Shown here piece after piece: positions 52,725 to 61,717 of a stretch of DNA of 64,000 bases; position 1 is the first letter of the stretch; each line of letters opens with the position of its first letter. Under the pieces are notes generated by a model. It saw nothing but the letters and a program-made list of their open reading frames with translations, made no database searches and was not told where the DNA came from. Source of the DNA: JBCBKL01 sp038521825 (lineage in GTDB: Bacteria > Pseudomonadota > Alphaproteobacteria > Rhodobacterales > Rhodobacteraceae); NCBI GenBank assembly GCA_038521825.1, contig JBCBKL010000004.1, positions 124,001 through 188,000 of the forward strand. Direction: 5' to 3'. A program made the translations under genes and the position numbers.

Positions 52725-53813
52725 ATGACCGCCCCTATTCCCCAGCCCGGGATCATGGATATCGCCTTGTATCAGGGCGGAGCGTCTCAGGTCGACGGGG
52801 TGGACGAGGTCATCAAGCTCAGTGCCAACGAAAACCCGTGGGGGCCCAGTTCGATGGCCATCGCAGCCTTTCAAGCAGCTTCGACGACGCTGAACCGGTA
52901 TCCCGGGACCGATCACAGCGGTTTGCGGACGGCCTTGGGTGAGGTGCATGACCTTGATCCCGCGCGGATCATCTGTGGGGTCGGTTCGGACGAGGTGCTG
53001 CAAATGATCGCCTCGGCCTATGCCGGGCCGGGGGACGAGGTGATCCTGACCGAGCATGGCTTTTCGCTCTACCCTATCCTCGCCCAGATGGTCGGGGCCA
53101 CGCCTGTTACGGTTCCGGAAAGAACGCGCGTCGTCGATGTCGACGCCGTCCTTGGGGCAGTCACGGAAAAGACCCGGATCGTGTTCATCGCGAACCCCGC
53201 CAACCCGACGGGTACGATGCTGGGGGGCAACGAAACCGCGCGGCTGGCGGTGGGGCTGCCGGATCACGTGATACTGGTGCTCGACGGGGCTTATGCAGAA
53301 TGTGTCGAGGATTACGACGGGGGCGCCGCTCTGGTCGATGCGCATCCCAACGTTATCATGACGCGCACTTTTTCCAAGATCTATGGGCTCGGCGGGCTGC
53401 GCATCGGATGGGGCTATGGCCAGCAGGCGGTCATCGATGTGCTGAACCGTGTGCGGCAACCGTTCAACTTGTCCGACGCACAACTGGCCGCGGCCGAAGC
53501 GGCCGTCCGAGACACCGAATACACCGCCTTGTGCAAGGCAGAGAATGCACGCTTGCGTGACTGGATGCGCTCACAGCTTGAAAAGATCGGGGTACCGACC
53601 GACAAATCGCACACGAACTTCGTGCTAGCGCGATTTGCCGGTGCGGACGAGGCGAATGCCTGTGACGCCCATCTCAAGTCTCGCGGAATAATCGTGCGTA
53701 AGGTAGCAGGCTATGGCCTGCCTCAGGCCCTGCGGATATCTGTCGGCGACGAGGAGGCCTGCAAGCGGGTCATTGCCGCGATCCGAGACTTCAAGACCGA
53801 GAGTTCTGTATGA
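52725..53813 (+). CDS. hisC: Histidinol-phosphate aminotransferase
   Basis: PLP-dependent aminotransferase of 362 residues: KLSANENPWGPS (about 30-41), IANPANPTGTML, LDGAYAECVEDY and the PLP lysine in TRTFSKIYGLGGLRIGWGYG. It transaminates imidazole-acetol phosphate in histidine synthesis. This type can also act on prephenate or phenylpyruvate, and the coupling by ATGA to a prephenate dehydrogenase gene suggests an aromatic amino acid role too. Confidence 0.94.
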   Translation: MTAPIPQPGIMDIALYQGGASQVDGVDEVIKLSANENPWGPSSMAIAAFQAASTTLNRYPGTDHSGLRTALGEVHDLDPARIICGVGSDEVLQMIASAYAGPGDEVILTEHGFSLYPILAQMVGATPVTVPERTRVVDVDAVLGAVTEKTRIVFIANPANPTGTMLGGNETARLAVGLPDHVILVLDGAYAECVEDYDGGAALVDAHPNVIMTRTFSKIYGLGGLRIGWGYGQQAVIDVLNRVRQPFNLSDAQLAAAEAAVRDTEYTALCKAENARLRDWMRSQLEKIGVPTDKSHTNFVLARFAGADEANACDAHLKSRGIIVRKVAGYGLPQALRISVGDEEACKRVIAAIRDFKTESSV

Positions 53814-54727
53814 GTGTGATCTACGACCGGGTGGCCCTGATTGGTCTAGGCCTCATTGCATCATCCATGTTCTGGGCCATGAAACGGGCCGGAGTTGCCG
53901 GCGAGGTCTCGGGATATGCGCGGTCGCAGGCCACGCGGGACACGGCGCGGCGGATCGGATTGTGTGACCGCGTCTGCGACAATGTGGCGGATGCGGTGAC
54001 GGGGGCCGATCTCGTTGTGCTTTGCGTTCCCGTAGGTGCCATGGGTGCTGTCGCTGCCGAGATGAAAGAGCACCTCAGCCCCGGCGCGACCGTATCGGAC
54101 GTCGGTTCGGTCAAGCGGGACGTGATTCAGAGCGTCGGCCCCCACATTCCCGACGGTGTCCACTTCATCCCCGCTCATCCAGTGGCAGGGACTGAACACT
54201 CAGGGCCTGAATCAGGATTTGCAGAGCTCTTTGACAATCGCTGGTGCCTCATCGTCCCCGTCGCCGGCACCGATCCCGAGGCAACGGCGCGCCTGCGGCG
54301 GTTTTGGGAAAGCCTTGGCTCCTTTGTTGAGGAGATGGATCAGGACCACCATGACCTCGTACTTGCCGTCACCAGCCATGCACCACACCTGATCGCCTAC
54401 ACTATGGTCGGCGTGGCAGACGATCTGCGGCGCGTCACTGATAGTGAAGTGATCAAATACTCCGCCGCTGGCTTTCGCGACTTTACCCGCATCGCAGCCT
54501 CCGACCCGACCATGTGGCGGGACGTGTTCCTGACGAACAAGGACGCGACGCTCGAAATCCTTGGGCGGTTCACCGAAGAACTGTTCGCCCTGCAGCGGGC
54601 GATCCGGACGGGGGATGGCGATCACCTCTTCGACTATTTCACCCGCACGCGGGACATCAGGCGCGGGATCATCGAGGCGGGGCAGGATACGGACGCGCCT
54701 AACTTCGGGCGCGGGGCGCAGCGGTGA
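53810..54727 (+). CDS. Prephenate/arogenate dehydrogenase
   Basis: TyrA-family dehydrogenase of 305 residues for tyrosine synthesis. The NAD(P)-binding motif is VALIGLGLIASSMFWAMKRAG, and VSDVGSVKRDVI, HFIPAHPVAGTEHSGPESG and SHAPHLIAYTMVG are the substrate-binding motifs. It overlaps hisC upstream and the extensin-like gene downstream by 4 bp each, so the three form an operon. Confidence 0.93.
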   Translation: MSVIYDRVALIGLGLIASSMFWAMKRAGVAGEVSGYARSQATRDTARRIGLCDRVCDNVADAVTGADLVVLCVPVGAMGAVAAEMKEHLSPGATVSDVGSVKRDVIQSVGPHIPDGVHFIPAHPVAGTEHSGPESGFAELFDNRWCLIVPVAGTDPEATARLRRFWESLGSFVEEMDQDHHDLVLAVTSHAPHLIAYTMVGVADDLRRVTDSEVIKYSAAGFRDFTRIAASDPTMWRDVFLTNKDATLEILGRFTEELFALQRAIRTGDGDHLFDYFTRTRDIRRGIIEAGQDTDAPNFGRGAQR

Positions 54728-55497
54728 TGCTGCGGCTGGCCATTCTACTGGCGCTGGTCGCCGGAGCGGCGCTGGCCGACCTGCAAAACTCGCTTCGCCC
54801 GTTATTGCGGCCCGCGCCCGAAGTTAGGGAAACCAGACCGCAGGCCCGGCCCGTGATCGAGGTGCCGCGCATGATGGCGTTTGCTGCCATTCCAGATGTG
54901 AGCGTGCTGCGGCCGCTGGTCCGGCCCCGCGCGCTGGAACAAAAGGCGATGGCCCGGCGCCGGGCCCGGCGTCGAGGCGCAGTATGCGGCGATGTCGACC
55001 TGCAAGGCGAAGGGGTAGGGCCCGTTCCAGGGCGGATCGGCGGATGCGGCGTGCCACAGGCAATCAGGCTCAAAGCCATCAGCGGCGTGACGCTCAGCCA
55101 GGCATCGGTGATGGATTGCCCAACGGCCAAGGCGCTCAAACGCTGGGTTGAAAAGGGGGCGAAACCCGCCATCGGGAGCCGGGGCGGCGGGCTGGCCAGC
55201 CTGAGGGTGGCGGCGCATTATTCCTGCCGGACGCGGAATAACCAGCCGGGTGCGCGGATCTCGGAACATGGAAAAGGGCGGGCCATCGATATCTCGGGCT
55301 TCACCCTGAAGGACGGCAGCGTCATCTCCGTCGAAGACGATTGGGGCCGGGGGCGCAACGGGCGGATCCTGCGGCAGATGCACCGCAAGGCCTGCGGACC
55401 CTTCGGCACAGTCCTGGGGCCAGAGGCTGACCGGCATCACCGGGATCATTTCCACTTCGACACGGCCCGGTACCGAAGCGGAAGCTATTGCCGCTGA
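54724..55497 (+). CDS. Extensin-like C-terminal domain protein (peptidase M15-like)
   Basis: A 257-residue exported protein: signal peptide (LAILLALVAGAALADL), a Pro/Arg-rich linker and the extensin-like domain. ISEHGKGRAIDISGF and HRDHFHFD give the zinc-binding His/Asp/His triad of M15/VanX-like enzymes, and CGPFGTVLGPEADRHH precedes it. Several Cys (VCGDVDL, GGCGVP, MDCPTAK, SYCR) suggest disulfides. It probably acts on peptidoglycan or another wall polymer. It is the last gene of the hisC-tyrA transcript. Confidence 0.87.
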   Translation: MMLRLAILLALVAGAALADLQNSLRPLLRPAPEVRETRPQARPVIEVPRMMAFAAIPDVSVLRPLVRPRALEQKAMARRRARRRGAVCGDVDLQGEGVGPVPGRIGGCGVPQAIRLKAISGVTLSQASVMDCPTAKALKRWVEKGAKPAIGSRGGGLASLRVAAHYSCRTRNNQPGARISEHGKGRAIDISGFTLKDGSVISVEDDWGRGRNGRILRQMHRKACGPFGTVLGPEADRHHRDHFHFDTARYRSGSYCR

Positions 55498-55660
55498 CCT
55501 GAATGCAGGCGGGCGGACGCACGACCCGTTCGCATGGATCAAGCGCGGGCCGTGCCGCGCCCCGCAACTCGACTGCTCTGAGTGGGCCACTGGGTTTCCA
55601 CGGTAGCCAGCCGCGCGCCCATCTGCCTTCGGCACCTCCACGATCTGGTGTTGGATCGGA

Positions 55661-56514
55661 TCAGCGTCGAGCCAGCAGATAGGCCGATGTTGCCCGTTGC
55701 ACGAACGCGTGGCGATCCCGGTCTTCCTCCCCGGCTCCCTTCGCATCGTAGCCCGGGATACTCCCAAGCCCATATAGACTACCGACAAGGCTCCACAGGT
55801 TTCTCGCTCTGGCGCTGTTTCGGAAAGTGGCGCGGCACCCGTCCGGGCAGCAGACGATGATGAATGGGTTCACACCCGCGTCGCCGACAATGACTGGCGC
55901 GGGGGGTTTTCAGATGAGGACGGTCGAGGTTCAGCTCTAAAACCTTCTCCCGTGCGAAATCGCAGATCGTCGTCGCCGAGACCAGGAGGCACGAGAAGCA
56001 CGCTCGCCTTGATCCGGGGTTCCATCACATCGACGTCGGTTGCGGCGGCGGCATCCTTCGGGTCGGTCAGCCGCGCGCCCATCGGCATTCCAACAGGCTG
56101 ACCACCCCTGGAGTGGCCGGCGGCGACGATCCGGCCATGGGCCAGTCGCCCGGCGAGCAGGGCCGCAGCCGCTTCGATCTCGTCCAGCTGGTCGATACTA
56201 TGTTTCATGTCATTGACGCGCATCCGCCAGAAAAGCGGTGCCCCTGGCTGATCGTGCGGCAATCCCGCGACCTTCGAATTCGCATGGCTGGGCTTGATGA
56301 CTGCAAGCCCCTATGAGGCGAGAAATGTAGCCAGCAGATCACGCCTGTCCTTTGACGGAATCTAGAGCGACCGTCCGTCGCCGACTGACAGCTGCACGAT
56401 GGGCAGGTCGCTGCCGGTAGCGGGTGCGGCGATGCGCATTTCGATCCGAGACGGCCGGAACGGCGCGGTGAGTGTGATCGCAGCGATCGAGATGGCCTGG
56501 ACGGGTTGGCGCAT
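55661..56514 (-). pseudogene. Alpha/beta-hydrolase pseudogene
   Basis: One ancestral reading frame is still legible. It begins at ATG 56514 (EMRIAAPATGSDLPIVQLS), is broken by TAG at 56362-56364 and TAG at 56311-56313, and continues in the same frame through GLAVIKPSHANSKVAGLP, GAPLFWRMRVNDMKHSIDQL and the nucleophile elbow AAGHSRGGQ to KASVLLVPPGLGDDDL. A frameshift near 55950 and others later move it to NPFIIV and SIPGYDAKGAG..RHAFVQRATSAYL. At least two nonsense and two frameshift changes make it non-functional. It resembles chlorophyllase/lipase-like hydrolases. Confidence 0.85.
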
Positions 56515-56557
56515 GGGCAGATGGCGCGCCTGCCGCGCAAGGCGGCAAGATGGATCA

Positions 56558-57604
56558 TTAGGGGCCTACCGGCTCTGCCAGCAACACATCGTTCGGAACC
56601 ATCAGGGACTGAAGCTGTGAGGTCGGTTCCCGGTCGATTGCACCCATCAGAGATGTCGCCAATGCTCGTCCCGCCTCGCGCACGTCCTCTTGGATCACAT
56701 GGATCTGCTCACGCAGGAAGGGTAGCGAGGCGAATTGCTGCTTGGTCACGATGTCGACATCCCGGCCTGGGGTCAGCCCCGCATCGTGTATGGCGGCAAG
56801 CAACGTCAGAAGCACGCCCCCGGCACCGCTTAGCCCACCCGCAGTGTTGACAATGCCATCCGGTCGGTCCGTTCGCTGCATTACTTGGCGGACGTGACGG
56901 CGAACCTCCTCGAACGCGCTGTCGCTCGTCAAAGCAGGAAGCGGAAACTCATCGATGCCGTGCTCTTCCAACGCCGCATGGAATCCGTGGTTTAGATGAT
57001 CATGAAAGCTGAGGTTTGCAGGCGGGGCCAACAGGGCTATCCGCTGCCGACCAAGCTCGGCAAGCCGTCGCACGGCCAAACGCGCGAACGCCTCGTTGTC
57101 GAAGTCGTGGTAGGGATGCTCGATCCCCATTTGCGTCCGCCCGCGCGTTACAAAGGGCATGTCATTGGCAAGCAGGTATTCCACCCGCGCGTCGTTTGGC
57201 TCAATCCGGGTGATCAGGATGCCATCCACAGACTCTGTTTCGACAAGATATCGGATCGGCGCGACGGGATCCGAAAGACGGGAATAGGGCATGACGAATA
57301 GATGATACGGTGTCTTTTCCAGCACGTCCGAGATGCCAAAGATCAGGTCCGACACGAAGCTTCCGGCTTGCTCCTCCGTATCAATGACAAGGCCGATGGC
57401 GTTGGTCTTGCCGGTGCGTAAACGCAGCCCGGCACGGCTGGGGTGGTAGGAAAGCCTCCGCGCCGTCTCGTGCACAATTTTGCGCGTTTCGGCACTGATC
57501 TTTTCGTCGTTGCGCAAAGCGCGTGAAACGGTCGTTACCCCAAGGCCAAGCTCTTTCGCGATTGTCTTCAAGGTCGGCTTGTTGCCGCTTTTGGGTCTCT
57601 TCAA
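56558..57604 (-). CDS. LacI-family transcriptional regulator
   Basis: About 348 residues. The N-terminal helix-turn-helix and hinge (PTLKTIAKELGLGVTTVSRA, then LRTGKTNAIGLVIDTEE) precede a periplasmic-binding-like sensor domain (DGILITRIEPNDARVEYLL, RRLAELGRQRIALLAPP). I choose TTG at 57604, which follows AGAGG and gives MKRPKSGNKPTLK. A TTG at 57634 is possible. It diverges from ridA. Two LacI-type operators precede ridA, so the regulator likely controls that operon. No sugar genes are nearby, so the effector is unclear. Confidence 0.9.
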   Translation of the reverse strand: MKRPKSGNKPTLKTIAKELGLGVTTVSRALRNDEKISAETRKIVHETARRLSYHPSRAGLRLRTGKTNAIGLVIDTEEQAGSFVSDLIFGISDVLEKTPYHLFVMPYSRLSDPVAPIRYLVETESVDGILITRIEPNDARVEYLLANDMPFVTRGRTQMGIEHPYHDFDNEAFARLAVRRLAELGRQRIALLAPPANLSFHDHLNHGFHAALEEHGIDEFPLPALTSDSAFEEVRRHVRQVMQRTDRPDGIVNTAGGLSGAGGVLLTLLAAIHDAGLTPGRDVDIVTKQQFASLPFLREQIHVIQEDVREAGRALATSLMGAIDREPTSQLQSLMVPNDVLLAEPVGP

Positions 57605-57820
57605 TCTCCGAGCCTCTCTAAAGCCGGTCCGCAACTCTCATTTCCCTGGCAAAGGGAAACCATCACCAGGTTGCCGGGTCTTGCGCAGGATCGGTCGCTG
57701 CTTTGCCCCGCGGTGGCTAGCGAACGGCGCTGCGCAGATGAACATCGACGCCGGAGAATCCTGTTCGGCGGAACTGTGATCAACAAAGCCAAAGGAGTCG
57801 AAAAGAGTTTTCGAATCAAG

Positions 57821-57856
57821 TTGTATCGTTACAATACTATATTTGTAACGATACAA
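57821..57856. promoter_or_regulatory. Two tandem LacI-type operators before ridA
   Basis: TTGTATCGTTACAA (57821-57834) and TTGTAACGATACAA (57843-57856) are exact reverse complements of each other. Each is a near-palindrome with arms TTGTA/TACAA around a central CG, the classic LacI-family operator form. Their centres are 22 bp apart, about two helical turns. Another repeat TTTCCCT-N5-AGGGAAA is at 57642-57660, close to the regulator start. The remaining 57605-57820 contains no gene. Confidence 0.75.
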
Positions 57857-57894
57857 CCAGCCCATTCCTTCATGATACTAAGAGGAGAACCCTC

Positions 57895-58290
57895 ATGAAT
57901 GTTCTTCGTTTGAACCCGTCATCCCTGCCAGACGCCGGAAAGGTGGGTTACTCGCAAATCAGCGTTGCAGATGGCTTTGCCTTCGTTTCCGGGCAAGTGT
58001 CCTGGCGGGCAAAGGAAGGTGCGGTGCCCGGATCGCTTTCGGAACAGACAGCCATTGTTGTCCAGAATCTGGATGGCGCCCTGTCCGCGCTTAAAACGAC
58101 GCCTGACCATATCGTTCAGATGCGCATCTACATGACCGACCTGAATGATGAGACGCAGGAAATCGCGATGACCAAGATCTTGCGCTTTCTGAACGGTGCG
58201 CAACCGAGCCTCACCGCTGTTGGCGTCGCTGCTTTGGCTGCACCCGATCTGCAGATCGAGGTCGAGATGATCGTTCGCGTTCCCGGCTAA
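57895..58290 (+). CDS. RidA-family protein
   Basis: A 131-residue member of the YjgF/RidA family of small trimeric proteins that hydrolyse reactive enamine/imine intermediates or have related catabolic roles. It begins LRLNPSSLPDAGKVGYSQIS, contains VSGQVSW, QNLDGALSALKTTPDHIVQM and IYMTDLND, and ends LQIEVEMIVRVPG. It is closer to catabolic RidA subfamilies than to housekeeping RidA. It is the first gene behind the LacI operators, and a hydrolase gene follows 22 bp downstream. Confidence 0.9.
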   Translation: MNVLRLNPSSLPDAGKVGYSQISVADGFAFVSGQVSWRAKEGAVPGSLSEQTAIVVQNLDGALSALKTTPDHIVQMRIYMTDLNDETQEIAMTKILRFLNGAQPSLTAVGVAALAAPDLQIEVEMIVRVPG

Positions 58291-58312
58291 CCAGACCAAG
58301 GAGAACCAAGGA

Positions 58313-59281
58313 ATGACTGTGACTGACCACCCGAAGTTTGTCCCGAACCGACGCGAAGTTTTGCTGACTGGTGCTGCTGCATCTGTTGCGGCGGCCATCC
58401 CGGGCCTTGCGTTTGCCCAAACCCAATCCAACCTGCAAGGAACTACTCAAATGGCTACGTTCACGACAACCGATGGCACCAAAATCTTCTACAAGGATTG
58501 GGGCCCTAAAGACGCCCAACCCATCGTTTTCCACCATGGTTGGCCGCTCTCCAGCGACGATTGGGACAACCAGATGCTGTTCTTCGCCTCCAAGGGTTAC
58601 CGGGTCATCGCCCATGATCGCCGAGGGCACGGACGGTCAAGCCAGACCGACATCGGCCACGACATGGATACCTATGCCGCCGACGTCGCCGAACTTGCCA
58701 ATGAGTTGGACCTGAGAGACGCGGTGCACATCGGGCACTCCACGGGCGGTGGCGAAGCGGCGCGATACGTGGCCCGGGCCGAGCCGGGAGGCGTTGCCAA
58801 AGCCGCGCTACTGGGTGCGATCCCGCCCCTCATGCTGCAGACGGACGCCAACCCAGACGGCATCCCGATGGAGGTTTTTGATGGCTTCCGGTCTGCCCTT
58901 GCGGCAAACCGGGCCCAGTTCTACCTCGATGTGCCTGCGGGTCCCTTCTTCGGTTTCAATCGTGAAGGCGCCGAGATCAGCCAGGGCCAGATCCAGAACT
59001 GGTGGCGGCAGGGCATGATGGGTGATGCGTCGGCGCATTACCAGTGCATCGCTGTCTTCTCCGAAACCGACCAGACCGAAGACCTGCAGGCGATCGATGT
59101 GCCTGTCCTCGTGATGCATGGCGACGACGATCAGGTCGTTCCGATCGCGAATTCGGCCGAGAAGGCCGTCAAGCTGCTCAGCAACGGGACTTTGAAGGTG
59201 TACCAGGGCCTCTCGCACGGTTTCTTCGCCACCCATCCCGATCAGGTCAATGCGGATCTGCTGGCCTTTGTGGAACGCTGA
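58313..59281 (+). CDS. Tat-exported alpha/beta hydrolase (non-heme chloroperoxidase-like)
   Basis: A 322-residue hydrolase. The N-terminus has a twin-arginine signal (NRREVLLTGAAASVAAAIPG, then AFA), implying export of a folded protein. The catalytic domain reads HHGWPLSSDDWDNQM, AHDRRGHGRS, GHSTGGGEAARY (Ser nucleophile), MHGDDDQVVP (Asp) and GLSHGFFATH (His). This is the pattern of cofactor-free haloperoxidases/esterases. It is co-transcribed with ridA under the LacI operators. The hydrolase pseudogene at 56 kb is a different branch. Confidence 0.9.
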   Translation: MTVTDHPKFVPNRREVLLTGAAASVAAAIPGLAFAQTQSNLQGTTQMATFTTTDGTKIFYKDWGPKDAQPIVFHHGWPLSSDDWDNQMLFFASKGYRVIAHDRRGHGRSSQTDIGHDMDTYAADVAELANELDLRDAVHIGHSTGGGEAARYVARAEPGGVAKAALLGAIPPLMLQTDANPDGIPMEVFDGFRSALAANRAQFYLDVPAGPFFGFNREGAEISQGQIQNWWRQGMMGDASAHYQCIAVFSETDQTEDLQAIDVPVLVMHGDDDQVVPIANSAEKAVKLLSNGTLKVYQGLSHGFFATHPDQVNADLLAFVER

Positions 59282-60152
59282 CGGGTGGACTTGTCGGATC
59301 CGCTGTCAGCTCGAAACGCCTGACGCACCAACCGCTATCAACTCGCCACCCGCCTTGTTCCGCGAGGCGGGTCGGGACGGCAAACGACCTTGGCTCAGGC
59401 GACGCACCCGTCAAGGCCATGCTTATGCTGGATGAAGGCCTCTTCTAACCCCGCGGCCCGCAGATGGTCCGCGCTCACTGGCCTTGAGGTGAAGGCGCAG
59501 GACAGCTCAGGGTCCACCTTGCGCGGGCGCGGAGATTCATGAGCGAGGATAATAGCTCCTAAGCTGAGATCAACGAAGTCTGCACCCGCATCTGTTGCCC
59601 GAATGGCCGGATGTCCAGCCAGTCGATCGCGCCGCTGGTCACGACGTTTTCGGAAAGGTCGAGGATATCGCTCATCCGCAATCCCAACCGCTTAGGCGAT
59701 AGGCGAGGGCCGATCTGAAAGTGCTGACCAACCGCCTTCCGGATCCGTCAACGTGTTTCCGGAACAAATCGATATAGGCTGGCCGAAGAACCACCCAAGC
59801 GGTCCTTTCAGGTTTTTTTGGCGGGGGACCGGAACTGTGATGGAAGAAGATCATGCGCGACATGTATTTCCACCCCATCGAATCCGGCGCGTTCCACCCG
59901 CAGCACGTATGGTATGCCAGCCTAGTTCGTCTTCATGCAGGCTGCCGTCCTCATGACTTTTGCCATCTGTCCGGGCGGCCAGCGTCATCGGTTCGAAAAA
60001 CGGTCGGGTTGAGTGTCTTGCGTGTCGAAGGCATAATCATGGGATGGTGGAATTCGCACCCGAGCCAAGGCAATCAGTGATGCATGGCGACGTGGCCCGG
60101 ATATGGCCTGGGTGGCTGCGACGAGCCTGTTGCAGCAGCCATTTGACAGCGC
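59282..60152. other. Gene-poor stretch with decayed coding remnants
   Basis: About 870 bp without an intact gene. On the minus strand, an ATG at 59675 opens SDILDLSENVVTSGAIDWLD. A shift of frame near 59580 continues with AHESPRPRKVDPELSCAF down to a TGA at 59395-59397. Another fragment around 59700-59800 reads WVVLRPAYIDLFRKHVDG. These look like remnants of lost genes rather than chance, but the parent families are not recognised. Confidence 0.5.
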
Positions 60153-61067
60153 TTATGCGGCCTGCTGGGGGCTGTCGTGGATGAGGGAAAAATGGGCGCT
60201 GGTGGCGGCCACGACACCCGAAGCGGCCGATAGCGTGGCGTTCGCCATCGGGCTTGCCAGATCGCCAGCCGCGAAGACGCCGGGCACTGTGGTTTCCTGC
60301 CGTTCATCGACAGCGACAAAGGGGCCCGTGGGACCATCCCGAAATTCACAGCCGAGCTGTGCGGGCAGGTCGCTGGCAGGCGCCGTTGCAGGCGCGACGA
60401 AGAGGCCGGCGAGTTCTATGGCTTTGCCATCGGCGAGGTGCACCGCCCGAAGTGACTGGCCGGGCCCGACCAGTTCCACCACCGGTGTGGTTTCGATCTG
60501 AACGTTGCGGGCGGCAAGTGCTGCCTCCTGCTCGGTCGTGGGGGCAAAGGCGCCTTGAGTAAAAAGCGTCGTGGGCCCCCAATCCGGCACCAGCAGTGCC
60601 TGGTGCATTGACGTTTCACCACTGGCCAGAACGCCCAACGGCTGCTGGTTCAACTCGTAGCCGTGGCAATAGGGACAATGGAGCACACTGACGCCCCAGC
60701 GTTCTTGCAGCCCCTGGATTGCGGGCAGACTGTCCCGGACGCCGGTTGCAAGTATAAGCCGGCTGGCGATCGCGCCGGTGCCGTCCAAGATCTGCACCCG
60801 GAATCCGCGATCGATCGGAACGGCTTGCGTCACTTCTGCCTGACGATGCTCAACGGTTTTGTACGTCTCAAGCTGCTCTGTCGCGCTTTGCATGATTGAC
60901 GACGGGGGGCGTCCGTCCTGACCGAGAAAGCCATGCGAGCTGCGCGCGAAACGGTTGCGTGGCTGACCCGCATCGATAAGGAGCACACGCTGACGCGCGC
61001 GGCCGAGCTGCAACGCCGCGGCATGACCTGCAAAGCTCCCGCCGATGATGATGATGTCATACTGCAT
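60153..61067 (-). CDS. NAD(P)/FAD-dependent thioredoxin-reductase-like oxidoreductase
   Basis: A 304-residue flavoprotein of the TrxR/AhpF-like class. FAD-binding is by YDIIIIGGSFAGHAAALQLG, the redox-active CxxC by LHCPYCHGYE and the C-terminal FAD motif by GVFAAGDLASP. The NADPH Rossmann segment in the middle is weak (LGVLASGETSMHQAL). It may reduce a small thiol protein or act on its own. The ATG at 61067 follows GGAG. It diverges from an Rrf2 regulator, likely its controller. Confidence 0.9.
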   Translation of the reverse strand: MQYDIIIIGGSFAGHAAALQLGRARQRVLLIDAGQPRNRFARSSHGFLGQDGRPPSSIMQSATEQLETYKTVEHRQAEVTQAVPIDRGFRVQILDGTGAIASRLILATGVRDSLPAIQGLQERWGVSVLHCPYCHGYELNQQPLGVLASGETSMHQALLVPDWGPTTLFTQGAFAPTTEQEAALAARNVQIETTPVVELVGPGQSLRAVHLADGKAIELAGLFVAPATAPASDLPAQLGCEFRDGPTGPFVAVDERQETTVPGVFAAGDLASPMANATLSAASGVVAATSAHFSLIHDSPQQAA

Positions 61068-61194
61068 GATCTGATCTCCACTCATGTACTTTTGAGAGTT
61101 ATGAAAGAGTGGTGCCATCGTCAACTCAAAAAACATTCGTTGTTACATGAGGATGACCTTGATAGGCTGGAGATCACTTAGACGGAGATCGCCG
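61068..61194. promoter_or_regulatory. Divergent promoter region, flavoprotein / Rrf2
   Basis: 127 bp between the two starts. On the minus strand TTGACG is followed 17 bp later by TAACTC, a weak promoter toward the flavoprotein. The region is AT-rich with A-tracts, fitting an Rrf2 binding area, but I cannot define a palindrome with confidence. Confidence 0.35.
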
Positions 61195-61674
61195 ATGCCC
61201 CGCGACAGCCGCTTCTCCCGCATGCTTCACGTATTGATCCACATGGATCAGCACATGAAGAAGGCCAAGTCGGACGACATCGCAAAGATGCTGGGGACGA
61301 ACCCCGTGGTCGTGCGCCGTATGATGGCCGGTCTGCGGGATCTCGAATTCGTCACGTCTGAAAAAGGCCACGGCGGCGGCTGGAAGCTGACGTGCGGTCT
61401 CGATGCCATCACTCTCAAGGATGTCTACGACGCTATGGGCGCGCCACCGTTGTTCAACATCGGGGCCAGTAGCGACGCACCCGATTGCTTGGTAGAGCAG
61501 GCTGTGGACGCGCGCATCGACGGGACTCTCAGCGAGGCAGAAGCCCTGTTGATGGCCCGTTTCGAAGCGATCACGGTTGCGGATATCGCAGACGATTTCC
61601 TTAGGGCGGCCGGTCTAAGCGAGACCGGTGCGCAGAACACCTGTGCTGTCGATCTGTCACAACCCCGCGCCTAG
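61195..61674 (+). CDS. Rrf2-family transcriptional regulator
   Basis: A 159-residue winged-helix regulator: FSRMLHVLIHMDQHMKKAKS, then DIAKMLGTNPVVVRRMMAGL (recognition helix), then VTSEKGHGGGWKLTC and ITLKDVYDAMGAPPLF. The conserved three-Cys iron-sulfur cluster site of IscR/NsrR is not present in order, so it probably does not carry a cluster. Cys at WKLTC and PDCLVE may sense thiol oxidation. It diverges from the thioredoxin-reductase-like gene, matching regulator-reductase pairs seen elsewhere. Confidence 0.88.
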   Translation: MPRDSRFSRMLHVLIHMDQHMKKAKSDDIAKMLGTNPVVVRRMMAGLRDLEFVTSEKGHGGGWKLTCGLDAITLKDVYDAMGAPPLFNIGASSDAPDCLVEQAVDARIDGTLSEAEALLMARFEAITVADIADDFLRAAGLSETGAQNTCAVDLSQPRA

Positions 61675-61717
61675 GGTCCCGTCTGCGGGTGTCTTCGGAT
61701 CTCGGGCCCACACCAAA

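Noticed and set aside
54802..55788. 328-codon open frame on the minus strand
   Set aside because: Antisense to the extensin-like gene and running into the hydrolase pseudogene tail. It has no domain of its own.
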